NCBI RefSeq assembly: GCF_001866055.1
Contig: NZ_MLQS01000014.1
Location: 62,001 to 126,000, forward strand
Reading direction: 5' to 3'
Source of the DNA: Anaerobacillus alkalidiazotrophicus
GTDB taxonomy: Bacteria > Bacillota > Bacilli > Bacillales_H > Anaerobacillaceae
DNA: 64,000 nt
A program made the position numbers and the translations under genes. A model generated the notes under the pieces. The model searched no databases and was not told the DNA's origin. It was given only the letters and a program-made list of their open reading frames with translations. Positions 1 to 8,720 of this stretch are shown here, piece after piece (positions within the stretch are counted from its first letter, which is position 1; each line of letters begins with the position of its first letter).

Positions 1-1
1 A

Positions 2-184
2 GCGACAGGTGGGATCATTCAAGGAATGAGTGGTAGTCCTATTATTCAGGATGGTAAGGTAGTTGGAGCAGTAACACATGTGTTTGTTAATGATCCAACT
101 AGTGGTTATGCTTGCCATGTTGAGTGGATGCTGCAAGAAGCAGGAATTGACATTTATAATAACGAAAAGGCAAAGGCGAGTTGA
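2..184 (+). CDS. spoIVB: SpoIVB peptidase, C-terminal end (partial)
   Basis: The window opens inside this gene and shows only its last 60 codons. The visible protein has the motif GMSGSPI followed by a conserved strand ([14 protein letters not shown]), which is the catalytic serine region of the S55 family SpoIVB peptidase. SpoIVB is secreted from the forespore into the intermembrane space and triggers SpoIVFB-dependent pro-sigma-K processing. The position directly upstream of spo0A is the classical Bacillus order. The 5' part, including the PDZ domain, lies outside the window. Confidence 0.93.
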   Translation, partial: ATGGIIQGMSGSPIIQDGKVVGAVTHVFVNDPTSGYACHVEWMLQEAGIDIYNNEKAKAS

Positions 185-211
185 ATCCAACTCGATCTAA
201 GCCTTTTTTTT
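173..211 (+). terminator. Intrinsic terminator of spoIVB
   Basis: A hairpin (CGAGTTG AAT CCAACTCG, extended by AAGGC/GCCTT) overlaps the spoIVB stop codon and runs into eight T residues. Confidence 0.75.
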
Positions 212-311
212 GTGGGAAAATGACTGAACCACCCTTAATATATAATAATTGTAATTTTTATTCCATTATTGCTGAATAACATGGTATTATATACGTAAGT
301 AGTAAAGAATT

Positions 312-449
312 TTCGACAAATCAGCATTTTGATTATTGTCAAGTATCGAATAAGGTCGAAAAGGTAAGAAAAACAGAGATTTTTCTATAAAAAATGAGAA
401 TTTTAATATTTTTTTCAAAATTTAAAGGTATTTTTACCTTGGTGTCGAA
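312..449 (+). promoter_or_regulatory. spo0A control region with 0A boxes
   Basis: This AT-rich region contains exact 0A-box cores (TGTCGAA): TTCGACA at 312-318, which is the reverse complement, and TGTCGAA at 443-449. A near match (GGTCGAA) lies at 354-360. In Bacillus, spo0A is autoregulated through such boxes between a vegetative and a sigma-H promoter. A sigma-H-like element (AAAGGTATT with GTCGAAAT downstream, about 424-451) may be present but is a weak call. Confidence 0.6.
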
Positions 450-504
450 ATGGTTGAGTGGATGATAACAAAGAATAAACTTATATATCAGGGAGGAACA
501 ATCA

Positions 505-1299
505 GTGCAAATAATAAAAGTTTGTATTGCGGATGATAATCGTGAGTTGGTCGGTTTACTTGAAGAATATATTTCAAGCCAAAGTGACATGGAAGTAGCA
601 GGTGTGGCATATAATGGACAAGAATGTTTAACGTTAGTACAACAAGAACAACCGGATGTGCTTATTCTAGATATAATAATGCCGCATCTTGATGGATTAG
701 CTGTGTTAGAAAGATTAAGTCAACAAGGTTTAGCTAAGAAACCAAACATAATAATGTTAACTGCTTTTGGTCAGGAGGACGTAACTAAGAAAGCGGTAGA
801 ATTAGGGGCTTCTTACTATATTCTAAAACCATTTGATATGGATACTTTAATTAATAAAGTGAAAGAGGTTTGCGGTAGTGGTCAACCGATCTTACCACAA
901 AAAAACTCTTCTTCATTCAATGTTGCTAGAAAGGAACCTAAACAATTTAATTTAGATGCTAGTATAACTAGTATTATTCATGAAATTGGTGTTCCGGCAC
1001 ATATCAAAGGTTATATGTACCTTCGTGAAGCGATTACAATGGTTTATAATGACATAGAATTATTAGGTTCTATAACAAAAGTACTTTATCCAGATATAGC
1101 GAAAAAATTTAATACTACTTCTAGTCGAGTTGAACGTGCCATTCGTCATGCAATTGAGGTTGCGTGGAGCCGTGGTAATATAGAGTCTATATCTAATTTG
1201 TTTGGCTATACTGTAAGTCATACAAAAGCAAAACCTACCAACTCCGAGTTTATCGCAATGGTTGCGGATAAATTAAGAATTGAGCATAAAGTGAGCTGA
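505..1299 (+). CDS. spo0A: Stage 0 sporulation response regulator Spo0A
   Basis: Master regulator of sporulation entry: a phosphorelay response regulator that binds 0A boxes. Residues 1-120 are the receiver domain with acidic pocket D10/D11, phosphoacceptor D56 (LILDIIMP), T86 and K108 (ILKPF). Residues about 145-264 are the Spo0A DNA-binding domain with its recognition helix region ([16 protein letters not shown]). The 264-residue length is normal. The start is GTG at 505, supported by a strong ribosome binding site (GGGAGGA, 491-497). It follows spoIVB and has its own terminator and 0A-box promoter. Confidence 0.98.
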   Translation: MQIIKVCIADDNRELVGLLEEYISSQSDMEVAGVAYNGQECLTLVQQEQPDVLILDIIMPHLDGLAVLERLSQQGLAKKPNIIMLTAFGQEDVTKKAVELGASYYILKPFDMDTLINKVKEVCGSGQPILPQKNSSSFNVARKEPKQFNLDASITSIIHEIGVPAHIKGYMYLREAITMVYNDIELLGSITKVLYPDIAKKFNTTSSRVERAIRHAIEVAWSRGNIESISNLFGYTVSHTKAKPTNSEFIAMVADKLRIEHKVS

Positions 1300-1303
1300 T
1301 ATA

Positions 1304-1348
1304 AAAAAGTATTATTTGCGACAGGTTCCGTAAATAATACTTTTTTTG
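1304..1348 (+). terminator. Intrinsic terminator of spo0A
   Basis: AAGTATTATTT pairs with AAATAATACTT around a 14-nt loop and is followed by a T tract. Repeat family A begins about 14 nt downstream. Confidence 0.85.
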
Positions 1349-1361
1349 TTCAAAGGTAAGA

Positions 1362-1520
1362 AAGAATAAAATTTCTAACTTGGCAACTGTCTAGCGCAAG
1401 CGCCCTATCGACTAGAAAGCTTCCTTCGTCTCGTCTACGATAAGTCGAGAACGAAAGTCTAACGACTTTCGACTCAGTCCAGCTTATTACGTCTAGAGCT
1501 GCGGCGCTTGCGCTTTTCTT
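1362..1520 (+). repeat. Dispersed repeat family A, copy 1 (159 bp)
   Basis: The left end is AAATTTCTAACTTGGCAACTG and the right end is GGCGCTTGCGCTTTTCTT. The termini contain the inverted repeat GCGCAAGCGCC/GGCGCTTGCGC, and the interior holds shorter hairpins such as AAGTCGAGA and TCGACTT. Other copies lie at 18051, 18711, 36499, 42795 and 54119, with degenerate ones at 9676 and 55240. It starts just after the spo0A terminator. A 60-codon minus-strand ORF here is only an artefact of the repeat. Confidence 0.8.
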
Positions 1521-1809
1521 ATTAAAGCACAACTATTATATTTGAGCTCCGAACCTTTTTGAAAGAACGAATGTTTAATATAAGTAATAATAATTATTGT
1601 TTTTTCATTTGCTATTGTTCTTTTTATTTATGTGAAAATTAAGTAAATTCTGTATTAGACAATTATATAACAGGTAAATGATAGATATATAACAGTAAGA
1701 GAATTTTAGGGAATATCCTCCAATAAAAATTATGAAAAAAAATTATAAAACAGTAATATTTCACGTTTTTGTCATATACATTTGAATGAAAACAGTATAT
1801 AATATAACT

Positions 1810-1918
1810 AACGAACACGGTAATACAGCAACTGGACCTTCAGTGGAACAGGATATGGGGGGCCTGTATTAACCGGTTGTCTACTACAAAGAAGTTTTAG
1901 TTATCTAACTTTTTTTTT
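1810..1918 (+). promoter_or_regulatory. Structured pflB leader with intrinsic terminator (attenuator candidate)
   Basis: A long-range stem (CGGTAATACAG at 1819-1829 with CTGTATTAACCG at 1864-1875) encloses a G-rich internal region. A short AAG-TTAG/CTAA-CTT hairpin plus nine T residues follows at 1892-1919, which looks like a terminator about 60 nt upstream of the pflB start. A TATAAT-like box sits at 1797-1802. This arrangement suggests conditional termination before pflB. I do not recognise the aptamer class: the conserved CCGCCUGGGC of the ZTP (pfl) riboswitch is absent. Confidence 0.5.
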
Positions 1919-1927
1919 AGATGAGAA

Positions 1928-1943
1928 TGTGAAAAAAATCACA
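1928..1943 (+). promoter_or_regulatory. FNR/CRP-type box upstream of pflB
   Basis: The sequence TGTGA-AAAAAA-TCACA is an exact match to the Bacillus Fnr consensus (TGTGA-N6-TCACA). It lies between the leader terminator and the pflB ribosome binding site. Its centre is too close to the start codon for ordinary class II activation, so it may serve a promoter I cannot place or act differently. Confidence 0.65.
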
Positions 1944-1983
1944 ACACTTTAAAAAAAGTTTTTGAACAGAGAGGGAGATGGAA

Positions 1984-4233
1984 ATGGAAGCTATGAAAGA
2001 AAAATTGGAAGCTTGGAAAGGTTTTAACGTTGGCGAGTGGACAGAAAAAATTGATGTAAGAGATTTCATTAACAAAAACTGGGATCCTTATGCTGGTGAT
2101 GATACTTTTTTAGTTGGACCAACTAAAACGACAAAAGAGCTTTGGGATCAAGTATTAGAATTAATGAAAAAAGAGCGTGAAAATGGGGGAGTACTAGATG
2201 TAGATACATCAACAATCTCTACAATTACTGCTCATGCTCCTGGATACATTGATAAAGATAAAGAAACAATTGTAGGTTTACAAACAGATGCTCCTTTAAA
2301 ACGTTCGATTCAACCAACTGGTGGAATTCGTATGATGGTTTCAGGTTGTGAGGCATATGGTTTTAAATTAGATCCTGAAATCGAAAAAATTTATACAGAC
2401 TATCGTAAAACACACAATCAAGGTGTATTTGATGCTTATACAAGTGAAATGTTAGCGGCTCGTAAATCGGGGATCATTACTGGTCTTCCAGATGCATACG
2501 GACGCGGTAGAATTATTGGTGACTATCGTCGTGTAGCACTTTACGGTATTGATTTTTTAGTTGAAGATAAAAAAGCAGTGAAGAAAAGCTTCGAAAAAGG
2601 TGCGATGACTGCAGATACTATTCGTGATCGTGAAGAAGTTTCTGAACAAATTCGTTCACTTCAAGAATTAAAACAAATGGCAGCATCTTACGGTTTCGAT
2701 ATTTCAAAGCCTGCTACAACTGCTAAAGAAGCATTCCAATGGGTATATTTTGGTTACTTAGCTGCTATCAAAGAGCAAAATGGAGCAGCAATGAGTTTAG
2801 GTCGTGTATCTACTTTCTTAGATATTTATATTGAAAGAGATTTAAAAGCTGGAATTTTAACTGAAGAGGAAGCACAAGAAATTGTTGATCATTTTGTTAT
2901 GAAACTTCGTTTAGTAAAATTCTTAAGAACGCCTGACTATGATGAGTTATTTAGTGGAGATCCTACTTGGGTTACAGAATCTTTAGGTGGTATGTCTACA
3001 GATGGACGCCCGTTAGTAACGAAAAACTCATTCCGTTTCTTATATACCTTAGTAAACTTAGGACCAGCGCCTGAACCAAACTTAACTGTACTTTGGTCAA
3101 CAGGGTTACCTGAAGGGTTTAAAAATTTCTGTTCAAAAATGTCAATTATGACAAGTTCTATCCAGTACGAAAATGATGACATTATGAGACCAGAATATGG
3201 TGATGACTACGGTATTGCCTGCTGCGTATCTCCAATGCGTATCGGGAAGCAAATGCAATTCTTTGGTGCTCGTGCAAACTTAGCAAAAGCTTTACTCTAT
3301 ACAATTAATGGTGGAGTGGATGAAAAGTCAAAAGCCCAAGTTGGACCGAAATTTGAACCAATTACTTCAGAGTATCTTGAGTATGATGAGTTAGTTGAAA
3401 AGTTTGATAAAGTCCAAGATTGGTTAGCAGAGCTTTATATTAATTCATTAAACGTTATTCACTATATGCATGACAAATATAGCTATGAAAGAATTGAAAT
3501 GGCTCTTCATGACCAAAATATTTTACGTACAATGGCTTGCGGTATCGCTGGATTATCAGTAGTAGCTGATGCTCTAAGTGCAGTAAAACATGCAAAAGTT
3601 AAAGTGATCCGTGATGAGGATGGAATTGCAGTAGATTATGAAATCGAAGGCGATTTCCCTAAATACGGTAATAACGATCCACTTGTTGATGACATTGCTA
3701 CTAATACTGTGAAAAACTTTATGGAAAAATTACGTCAGCACCAAACTTACCGTGGTGCATTACAAACTCAATCAGTTTTAACAATTACTTCTAACGTAGT
3801 TTATGGTAAGAAAACTGGTAATACACCAGACGGAAGAAAAGCTGGTGAGCCATTCGCACCAGGTGCAAATCCAATGCACGGTCGTGATCAAAAAGGTGCA
3901 TTAGCATCGTTAAACTCTGTGGCAAAAATTCCTTTCGAACATTGTCAAGATGGAATTTCATGCACATTCTCAATTGTACCGAAAGCTCTTGGTAAAGATG
4001 AAGAATCTAGAGTTAAAAATTTATCAGCAATACTAGACGGTTATGCATCACAAACAGGCCATCACATTAATGTTAACGTGTTTGATCGTGAGCAATTATT
4101 AGATGCTATGGAGCATCCTGAGAAATACCCTCAGTTAACTATTCGTGTGTCCGGCTATGCTGTAAACTTTATTAAATTAACGAGAGAACAGCAAATTGAT
4201 GTTATTAACCGTACTTTCCACGAAAGTATGTGA
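1984..4233 (+). CDS. pflB: Formate acetyltransferase (pyruvate formate-lyase)
   Basis: Glycyl-radical enzyme that converts pyruvate and CoA to acetyl-CoA and formate under anoxic conditions. The adjacent catalytic cysteines (ACCVSP) are at residues 413-414, and the glycyl radical site (RVSGYAVNF) has its Gly at about residue 724 of 749. Two ATGs compete for the start. The Shine-Dalgarno GAGGGAG (1971-1977) abuts the ATG at 1978 but is 6 nt from the ATG at 1984, so I chose 1984. It is coupled to pflA 5 nt downstream. Upstream lie a perfect FNR box and a structured leader, consistent with anaerobic control. Confidence 0.97.
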   Translation: MEAMKEKLEAWKGFNVGEWTEKIDVRDFINKNWDPYAGDDTFLVGPTKTTKELWDQVLELMKKERENGGVLDVDTSTISTITAHAPGYIDKDKETIVGLQTDAPLKRSIQPTGGIRMMVSGCEAYGFKLDPEIEKIYTDYRKTHNQGVFDAYTSEMLAARKSGIITGLPDAYGRGRIIGDYRRVALYGIDFLVEDKKAVKKSFEKGAMTADTIRDREEVSEQIRSLQELKQMAASYGFDISKPATTAKEAFQWVYFGYLAAIKEQNGAAMSLGRVSTFLDIYIERDLKAGILTEEEAQEIVDHFVMKLRLVKFLRTPDYDELFSGDPTWVTESLGGMSTDGRPLVTKNSFRFLYTLVNLGPAPEPNLTVLWSTGLPEGFKNFCSKMSIMTSSIQYENDDIMRPEYGDDYGIACCVSPMRIGKQMQFFGARANLAKALLYTINGGVDEKSKAQVGPKFEPITSEYLEYDELVEKFDKVQDWLAELYINSLNVIHYMHDKYSYERIEMALHDQNILRTMACGIAGLSVVADALSAVKHAKVKVIRDEDGIAVDYEIEGDFPKYGNNDPLVDDIATNTVKNFMEKLRQHQTYRGALQTQSVLTITSNVVYGKKTGNTPDGRKAGEPFAPGANPMHGRDQKGALASLNSVAKIPFEHCQDGISCTFSIVPKALGKDEESRVKNLSAILDGYASQTGHHINVNVFDREQLLDAMEHPEKYPQLTIRVSGYAVNFIKLTREQQIDVINRTFHESM

Positions 4234-4238
4234 TCTAA

Positions 4239-4967
4239 ATGATAGGAAGAATCCATTCAGTTGAATCTTGCGGAACTGTTGACGGACCTGGTTTACGTTT
4301 CATTGTATTTCTCCAAGGTTGCAGTTTACGTTGTGCATATTGTCATAACCCTGATACATGGAAGCTTAGTGGTGGGATTGAAAAGAGTGTTGACGAGTTA
4401 TTAGAAGAGGCTAAAGGGTATTTACCGTTTATGAAAGCATCCAACGGTGGTGTTACTTTAAGTGGTGGGGAACCTTTAATGCAACCTGACTTTGTTTTAG
4501 AATTTTTTAAAAAATGCAAAGAAGCAGGTATTCATACAACTTTAGATACTTCTGGTTCCGTTAAACCTAAAAATATTGATGATATTCTTAAAGTGACAGA
4601 TCTTGTACTCCTTGATATTAAGCATATTAAAGAGGAAAAACATAAAGAAATAACAGGTTTGTCGAATAAGAATACGCTAGAATTTGCAAAGCTTCTTGAT
4701 CAAAAGGGTATTCCAGTTTGGATTAGACACGTTCTTGTTCCTGGTTTGTCTAATGATGACAAAGATTTAAGTGAATTAGGTGACTTCTTAGGAACTCTTT
4801 CAAATATTGAAAAGGTTGATATACTACCTTATCATAAGATGGGAGAGTATAAATGGGAGCAGCTTGGGTTAACAAATACTCTTGTAAATGTCATGCCACC
4901 AAAGCAAGCTGACGTTGATAAAGCATACAACTTGTTAACGAAATCGAATAAAGTAGTATCAGTTTAA
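4239..4967 (+). CDS. pflA: Pyruvate formate-lyase activating enzyme
   Basis: Radical SAM enzyme that installs the glycyl radical on PflB. The 4Fe-4S binding motif CSLRCAYC has C28, C32 and C35. The GGEP-type motif (LSGGEPLMQP) and the 242-residue length are typical. The gene starts 5 nt after the pflB stop with little ribosome binding site of its own, so translational coupling is likely. A strong hairpin follows it. Confidence 0.97.
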   Translation: MIGRIHSVESCGTVDGPGLRFIVFLQGCSLRCAYCHNPDTWKLSGGIEKSVDELLEEAKGYLPFMKASNGGVTLSGGEPLMQPDFVLEFFKKCKEAGIHTTLDTSGSVKPKNIDDILKVTDLVLLDIKHIKEEKHKEITGLSNKNTLEFAKLLDQKGIPVWIRHVLVPGLSNDDKDLSELGDFLGTLSNIEKVDILPYHKMGEYKWEQLGLTNTLVNVMPPKQADVDKAYNLLTKSNKVVSV

Positions 4968-4970
4968 ATT

Positions 4971-5011
4971 ATGAGAAAGAGCATAGCCTGAATGGCTATG
5001 CTCTTTCTCAT
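4971..5011 (+). terminator. Hairpin terminator of pflBA
   Basis: A near-perfect stem (ATGAGAAAGAGCATAGCC/GGCTATGCTCTTTCTCAT) closes on a short loop right after pflA. The downstream T tract is weak. Confidence 0.75.
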
Positions 5012-5064
5012 GTTAATTTACTTTATTTACTAAATATCATACCGGGGTTGAGCCATTAAGATAT

Positions 5065-5098
5065 TATATCTAGTTGGATTACTTTCAACTAGATATAG
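5065..5098. repeat. Perfect 12-bp inverted repeat
   Basis: TATATCTAGTTG and CAACTAGATATA are separated by 10 nt. The preceding GAGCCATTAAGA...ATATCTAGTT recurs in altered form at about 19831-19860 (GAAGCCATTAAGAGACTATATCTAGTT), so this may be a remnant of another dispersed element. It is not followed by a T tract. Confidence 0.45.
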
Positions 5099-5250
5099 TG
5101 TATGTGTAACTTGAGTAGAGAGTAGATAAAATTCCCTCATATTTAAAAGTTATAAATAATAGTAACAATAGGATGAAAAAACAGAAAATGAGCAATACTA
5201 ATAATGGAAAATTTTATAAGTAGAATAGTATCTTTAATGGAGTGGAATGA

Positions 5251-6381
5251 ATGTTTCCTTTTGAGAAGATTAAAGGCCTTGCGTATCAAGATGAAAAAAC
5301 AAAACGGTTAGTGAAAAGGTTAAAAAGAAATAGTATTGCTGTTATTGATCACCAAGATATTGATGTTACTGCTGCACAAATGCTAATTGATTGTGGGGTT
5401 AAAGCAGTAGTAAATTTAAGCAATTCAATGACTGGAATTTTTATGCATGATGGTGTTGAGGTTTTACTAAATGCAAAAATACCAGTATTTGACGTTATGG
5501 AAGGCTCATTAGATATTAGTGTTGAAGGAAGGTTTTTATTAATTAAAGAAAATTGTTTATTTGTGGATAGTAATGGAACTTGGGAAGAAATATGCACGTT
5601 AAAGCTATATAATTCCTTAATTGTTAAATCGTTGAAAGAAAAAGCGAATTTACTTTTTCCAGAGCAATTTAAAGCTTTTGTTGGTAATTCCTTATACTAT
5701 GGAGAGAAGGAGCTAGACGTTTTTGTTCGGGAGGTAAAAAAATTACCTATATTAAGACAGTTATTTAATAAAGAAGTTTTGGTTGTTGCTAGAGGTTCAA
5801 ATTACGAAAGGGATTTAAAAGTACTAAAACCTATTTTAAAAAGAAAAAAGCTTATTACAATTGCGGTAGATGGTGGAGCAGATGGCTTACTCAAAAATGG
5901 TATAAAACCTGATTATATCATTGGTGATATGGACTCTGTTTCTGAAAAAGCATTGAAAAGTGGTGCCGTACTAATTGTACATACTTATTGTGATGGAAGA
6001 GCACCTGGAGAAGCACGAGTTAGATTGTTACAAATACCTTATGAAAAATTGACGTTTATAGGTACAAGTGAGGATATAGCAATTATTTTTGCGCATTGTT
6101 CTGGTGCAAATAAGATTTATACTCTTGGTACAAGAGTGGGAATGAATGAGTTTCTTGAAAAAGGTAGGATAGGTATGGGGTCTAGTCTTTTAACAAGAAT
6201 GAAAGTTGGACATGCACTTGTAGAATTAAAAGGAATTCATACTTTACTAGAAACTAAAGAAGATAAAACATTAAATCGTGTGATGTTGCTTCCTGCCTTT
6301 TTAGTATTAGTTATGCTCAGTATTAGTCAAAGGTTTGAGTTGTTTTTATCATTAGTTTTTCAGTGGTGGAGCGGGAGGTAA
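5251..6381 (+). CDS. steA: SteA-like protein with thiamine-pyrophosphokinase-like domain
   Basis: A 376-residue protein whose central part (VAVDGGADGLLKNGIKPDYIIGDMDSV, about residues 206-232) is a thiamine-pyrophosphokinase-type fold motif. A hydrophobic segment near residues 343-362 should anchor the C-terminus in the membrane. This architecture matches SteA, known from actinobacteria as part of a cytokinetic-ring or envelope complex with SteB, and conserved in some Bacillaceae. The SteB-like gene overlaps its end, and two glycolipid-type genes follow. A true thiamine role is unlikely given the context. Confidence 0.75.
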   Translation: MFPFEKIKGLAYQDEKTKRLVKRLKRNSIAVIDHQDIDVTAAQMLIDCGVKAVVNLSNSMTGIFMHDGVEVLLNAKIPVFDVMEGSLDISVEGRFLLIKENCLFVDSNGTWEEICTLKLYNSLIVKSLKEKANLLFPEQFKAFVGNSLYYGEKELDVFVREVKKLPILRQLFNKEVLVVARGSNYERDLKVLKPILKRKKLITIAVDGGADGLLKNGIKPDYIIGDMDSVSEKALKSGAVLIVHTYCDGRAPGEARVRLLQIPYEKLTFIGTSEDIAIIFAHCSGANKIYTLGTRVGMNEFLEKGRIGMGSSLLTRMKVGHALVELKGIHTLLETKEDKTLNRVMLLPAFLVLVMLSISQRFELFLSLVFQWWSGR

Positions 6382-6386
6382 ATTAT

Positions 6387-6857
6387 ATGAACAAAGTCCA
6401 TTTCATGCATCTGTTTACAATTTGTGTGTATTTAGTAATTGGCATTTCTATCGGACTGGCATTTGATAAAGATTGGTTAAAAGAAGAACAAATGACATAT
6501 GTCCAGCAATTGAAAAATGAAAATGCACTTCTTCAAGAAGAAAAGGAGGCTTGGGTTAATTATGTAGAAGATGAAATTAATCAAATTAAAATTTTTGCTA
6601 AGGCAGATAAAGAGAATTTGCAAGATTTAATGAACGTTTTTTCAAATATAGGTATAAAATTAGAAGAATTACCAGAAACCATGGGAATTTATCAGCAAAA
6701 TGGAATTATAGTATCGTTAGGTGAAGAACTTGAAGAAACATATGGGTTACCTCATCTATCACTTGAAAAAATACCTAATCATGAGACTGATTTAACAATT
6801 ATGTATTTATCTTTATTGCGCCTTAAAGAGGAGTTATCTAATGAAATCGTTAACTAG
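6387..6857 (+). CDS. steB: SteB/copper-transporter-family-like membrane protein
   Basis: About 156 residues with one N-terminal membrane helix (residues about 6-27), then a coiled-coil stretch rich in E/K/Q and a small C-terminal domain. This is the layout of the SteB/MctB (DUF3186) family that partners SteA. The start at 6387 is chosen because GGGAGG (6373-6378) lies 8 nt upstream; a longer reading from 6363 would overlap steA and begin before that site. The gene overlaps the next one by 17 nt. Confidence 0.65.
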   Translation: MNKVHFMHLFTICVYLVIGISIGLAFDKDWLKEEQMTYVQQLKNENALLQEEKEAWVNYVEDEINQIKIFAKADKENLQDLMNVFSNIGIKLEELPETMGIYQQNGIIVSLGEELEETYGLPHLSLEKIPNHETDLTIMYLSLLRLKEELSNEIVN

Positions 6858-7506
6858 TGTTGTAGTACCGGCTTATAACGAAGAAGATTTGATAAAAATA
6901 ACGTTAGCGACATTGAAGCGCTGTTCTTGGGTAGATCAGTTAATAGTTGTAGATGATGGTAGTACCGATAGAACAGCTTTAATTGCTAAGAATTATTGTG
7001 ATCAAGTAATTAGTTTTAAACAAAATAAAGGAAAGGCATGTGCGTTAAAAGAAGGGTGGAAAGCTTCGTTAAACGATGTTGTTATATCTCTAGATGCAGA
7101 TTTAGGAATAACAGCACGGGAAGGAGAGAAACTCGTAGAAAAACTTTTGTCTTCTAAACTTGATTGTGTTATTGCCCGGCTACCGCTACAGCAAAAAAGT
7201 GGATTTGGAATGATGAAACATCGTGCACAAAAACTGATTTTTTCACAAACTGGTAGATGGTTTAATGCCCCTTTATCAGGTCAAAGGGCTATAAGGAAAA
7301 GTTGGCTTCCGTTATTGTTAGATAAAAGCTATGTAGGATATGGAGTAGAAATGGCAATGACCATTGATTTATTAAAAGCAGGGGCTGAGGTTGAAGAGGT
7401 TGAGGTTAACTTTTGTCATAGAGCTACTGGTAAAGATGTTCGAGGTTTTATTCATCGTGGTAAACAGTGGATTGATATGGAAAAAACCTTAAGGAAAATG
7501 AGATGA
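6841..7506 (+). CDS. Family 2 glycosyltransferase
   Basis: GT-A fold transferase of 221 residues. The nucleotide-binding motif is VVPAYNEED...VVDDGSTD (about residues 8-44), and the metal-binding DAD is at residues 85-87 (SLDADLG). It has no membrane helices, unlike DPM-type enzymes with C-terminal anchors. It sits in a tightly packed envelope cluster (steA-steB-GT2-prenyl-phosphate transferase), so it probably adds a sugar to a lipid-linked intermediate. The acceptor is unknown. Confidence 0.85.
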   Translation: MKSLTSVVVPAYNEEDLIKITLATLKRCSWVDQLIVVDDGSTDRTALIAKNYCDQVISFKQNKGKACALKEGWKASLNDVVISLDADLGITAREGEKLVEKLLSSKLDCVIARLPLQQKSGFGMMKHRAQKLIFSQTGRWFNAPLSGQRAIRKSWLPLLLDKSYVGYGVEMAMTIDLLKAGAEVEEVEVNFCHRATGKDVRGFIHRGKQWIDMEKTLRKMR

Positions 7507-7507
7507 C

Positions 7508-8284
7508 ATGGTGATTGCAATTATTATAAACTTTATAATTTTGTTTGTTACAGCTAGGCTATTTGTCAAATTAGGTTGGACAGTTGTTAATTATAAAGGG
7601 GACAAAGTACCTTATAATATTGGATTGTGTGTTTTCATTTCATTGTTTTTACTTTTAGTCCTAAAGCAAAGCATTTCTTTGCTTGCTTTAATATATTTAG
7701 CAACTCTTTGGTTGACGGGGTTTATTGATGATTGTTTTGGGACAAAGTACCCAAAAGGATTGAAAGGTCATATTAGTTTATTTATTAGAAAAGGAAAAAT
7801 GTCAACGGGGTTATTAAAGTTAGTTGGTACCATTATCATTTCGTTTATTTTTGCGACTTTTATAGATGATAGGACTATTTTAGAGAAAATAATAATATTT
7901 TTACTATTGATTATGACGCCGCACGTTATGAATTTATTTGATACTCGACCATTACGAGTATGGAAAGTTATTTTTATACATTTATTTATTTTTCTACCAG
8001 CGTTATTCAGATTGTCAGTATCTACTCAAGTTTCAGTTCTGCTTATTTTGTCCTCCTTCCTATATTATGAAGGAACTAAGAGGGGTATGTTAGGTGATAA
8101 TGGTGCCACTCTATTAGGTGGGGGAATTAGTTTAGGGGCAATATACCATTTATCTTTTTTTTTACAATGTATCCTAGTACTTGCTTATATTTCTATTATA
8201 CTAATTACTGAAAGAATTTCATTAACTGAGTGGATTGAGAGTAATCCGATCTTGAGTAGGATAGATCGATGGGGTGTGTCTTAA
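7508..8284 (+). CDS. Short MraY/WecA-like polyprenyl-phosphate sugar-1-phosphate transferase
   Basis: A polytopic membrane protein of 258 residues with the signature positions of the MraY/WecA/TagO superfamily: an N-terminal substrate-facing motif (NYKGDKVPYNIG, residues 28-39), the DD pair at 74-75 (GFIDDCFG), NLFD at 142-145 and GDNGAT at 196-201. Members usually have about 320-360 residues and 10-11 helices, so this one is reduced. It begins 1 nt after the GT2 stop, implying one operon. A role in making a lipid-linked sugar with the neighbouring GT2 is inference. Confidence 0.65.
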   Translation: MVIAIIINFIILFVTARLFVKLGWTVVNYKGDKVPYNIGLCVFISLFLLLVLKQSISLLALIYLATLWLTGFIDDCFGTKYPKGLKGHISLFIRKGKMSTGLLKLVGTIIISFIFATFIDDRTILEKIIIFLLLIMTPHVMNLFDTRPLRVWKVIFIHLFIFLPALFRLSVSTQVSVLLILSSFLYYEGTKRGMLGDNGATLLGGGISLGAIYHLSFFLQCILVLAYISIILITERISLTEWIESNPILSRIDRWGVS

Positions 8285-8286
8285 CA

Positions 8287-8322
8287 AAGGAAGCGCTAAA
8301 ATATAGGTGTCTTCCTTTTTTC
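8287..8322 (+). terminator. Terminator of the steA cluster
   Basis: AAGGAAG and CTTCCTT pair around an AT-rich loop and are followed by T residues, directly after the MraY-like gene. Confidence 0.65.
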
Positions 8323-8706
8323 ATATGTCAAGAGTTTCTTTATTACATTGAGGTTAATAATTTCATTAATTTTTCAAACTATATCTATTTGATAACGCAA
8401 CGACCAAGTAGATCTAGTGCCTTATACACTTAAAATTTCTATTGTGAAATTCATTAATTTCTAAAAAGTGTTTCATTTTTGTTTGTTATTAACTACATAG
8501 TGTATAGTAACTAGTGAGAACTATTATTTGTGATAGGGGAAGAATTGAATTAAATGACATGCGACGAAATGAATGGTATGGTAAAACTTAGGAAGTACAA
8601 AATAAAATTGTGAACAAAAATTTATTTTATCTTATCGATAAAGGGAATTTATTTATAGGTCATGAATTATGTAAGGTAGGTTTGTAATTGGATATTTATT
8701 GTTAGA
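8323..8706. other. Intergenic region upstream of ptb, no clear feature
   Basis: This AT-rich stretch of about 380 bases must hold the promoter for the ptb-bkd cluster. I see no convincing sigma-54 (TGGCAC-N5-TTGCA) element of the kind used by the B. subtilis bkd operon, and no BkdR gene. A weak sigma-A-like pair may exist near 8478-8510. Nothing else can be supported. Confidence 0.4.
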
Positions 8707-8720
8707 ATGGAGGATTTTTT

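Noticed and set aside
1350..1532. 60-codon minus-strand ORF near 1350-1532
   Set aside because: It lies almost wholly inside family A copy 1 and has no start signals.
1810..1918. ZTP (pfl motif) riboswitch upstream of pflB
   Set aside because: Position and the ACTGG/GGGGGGC core are suggestive, but no P2 hairpin forms and the invariant CCGCCUGGGC of the 3' subdomain is missing.
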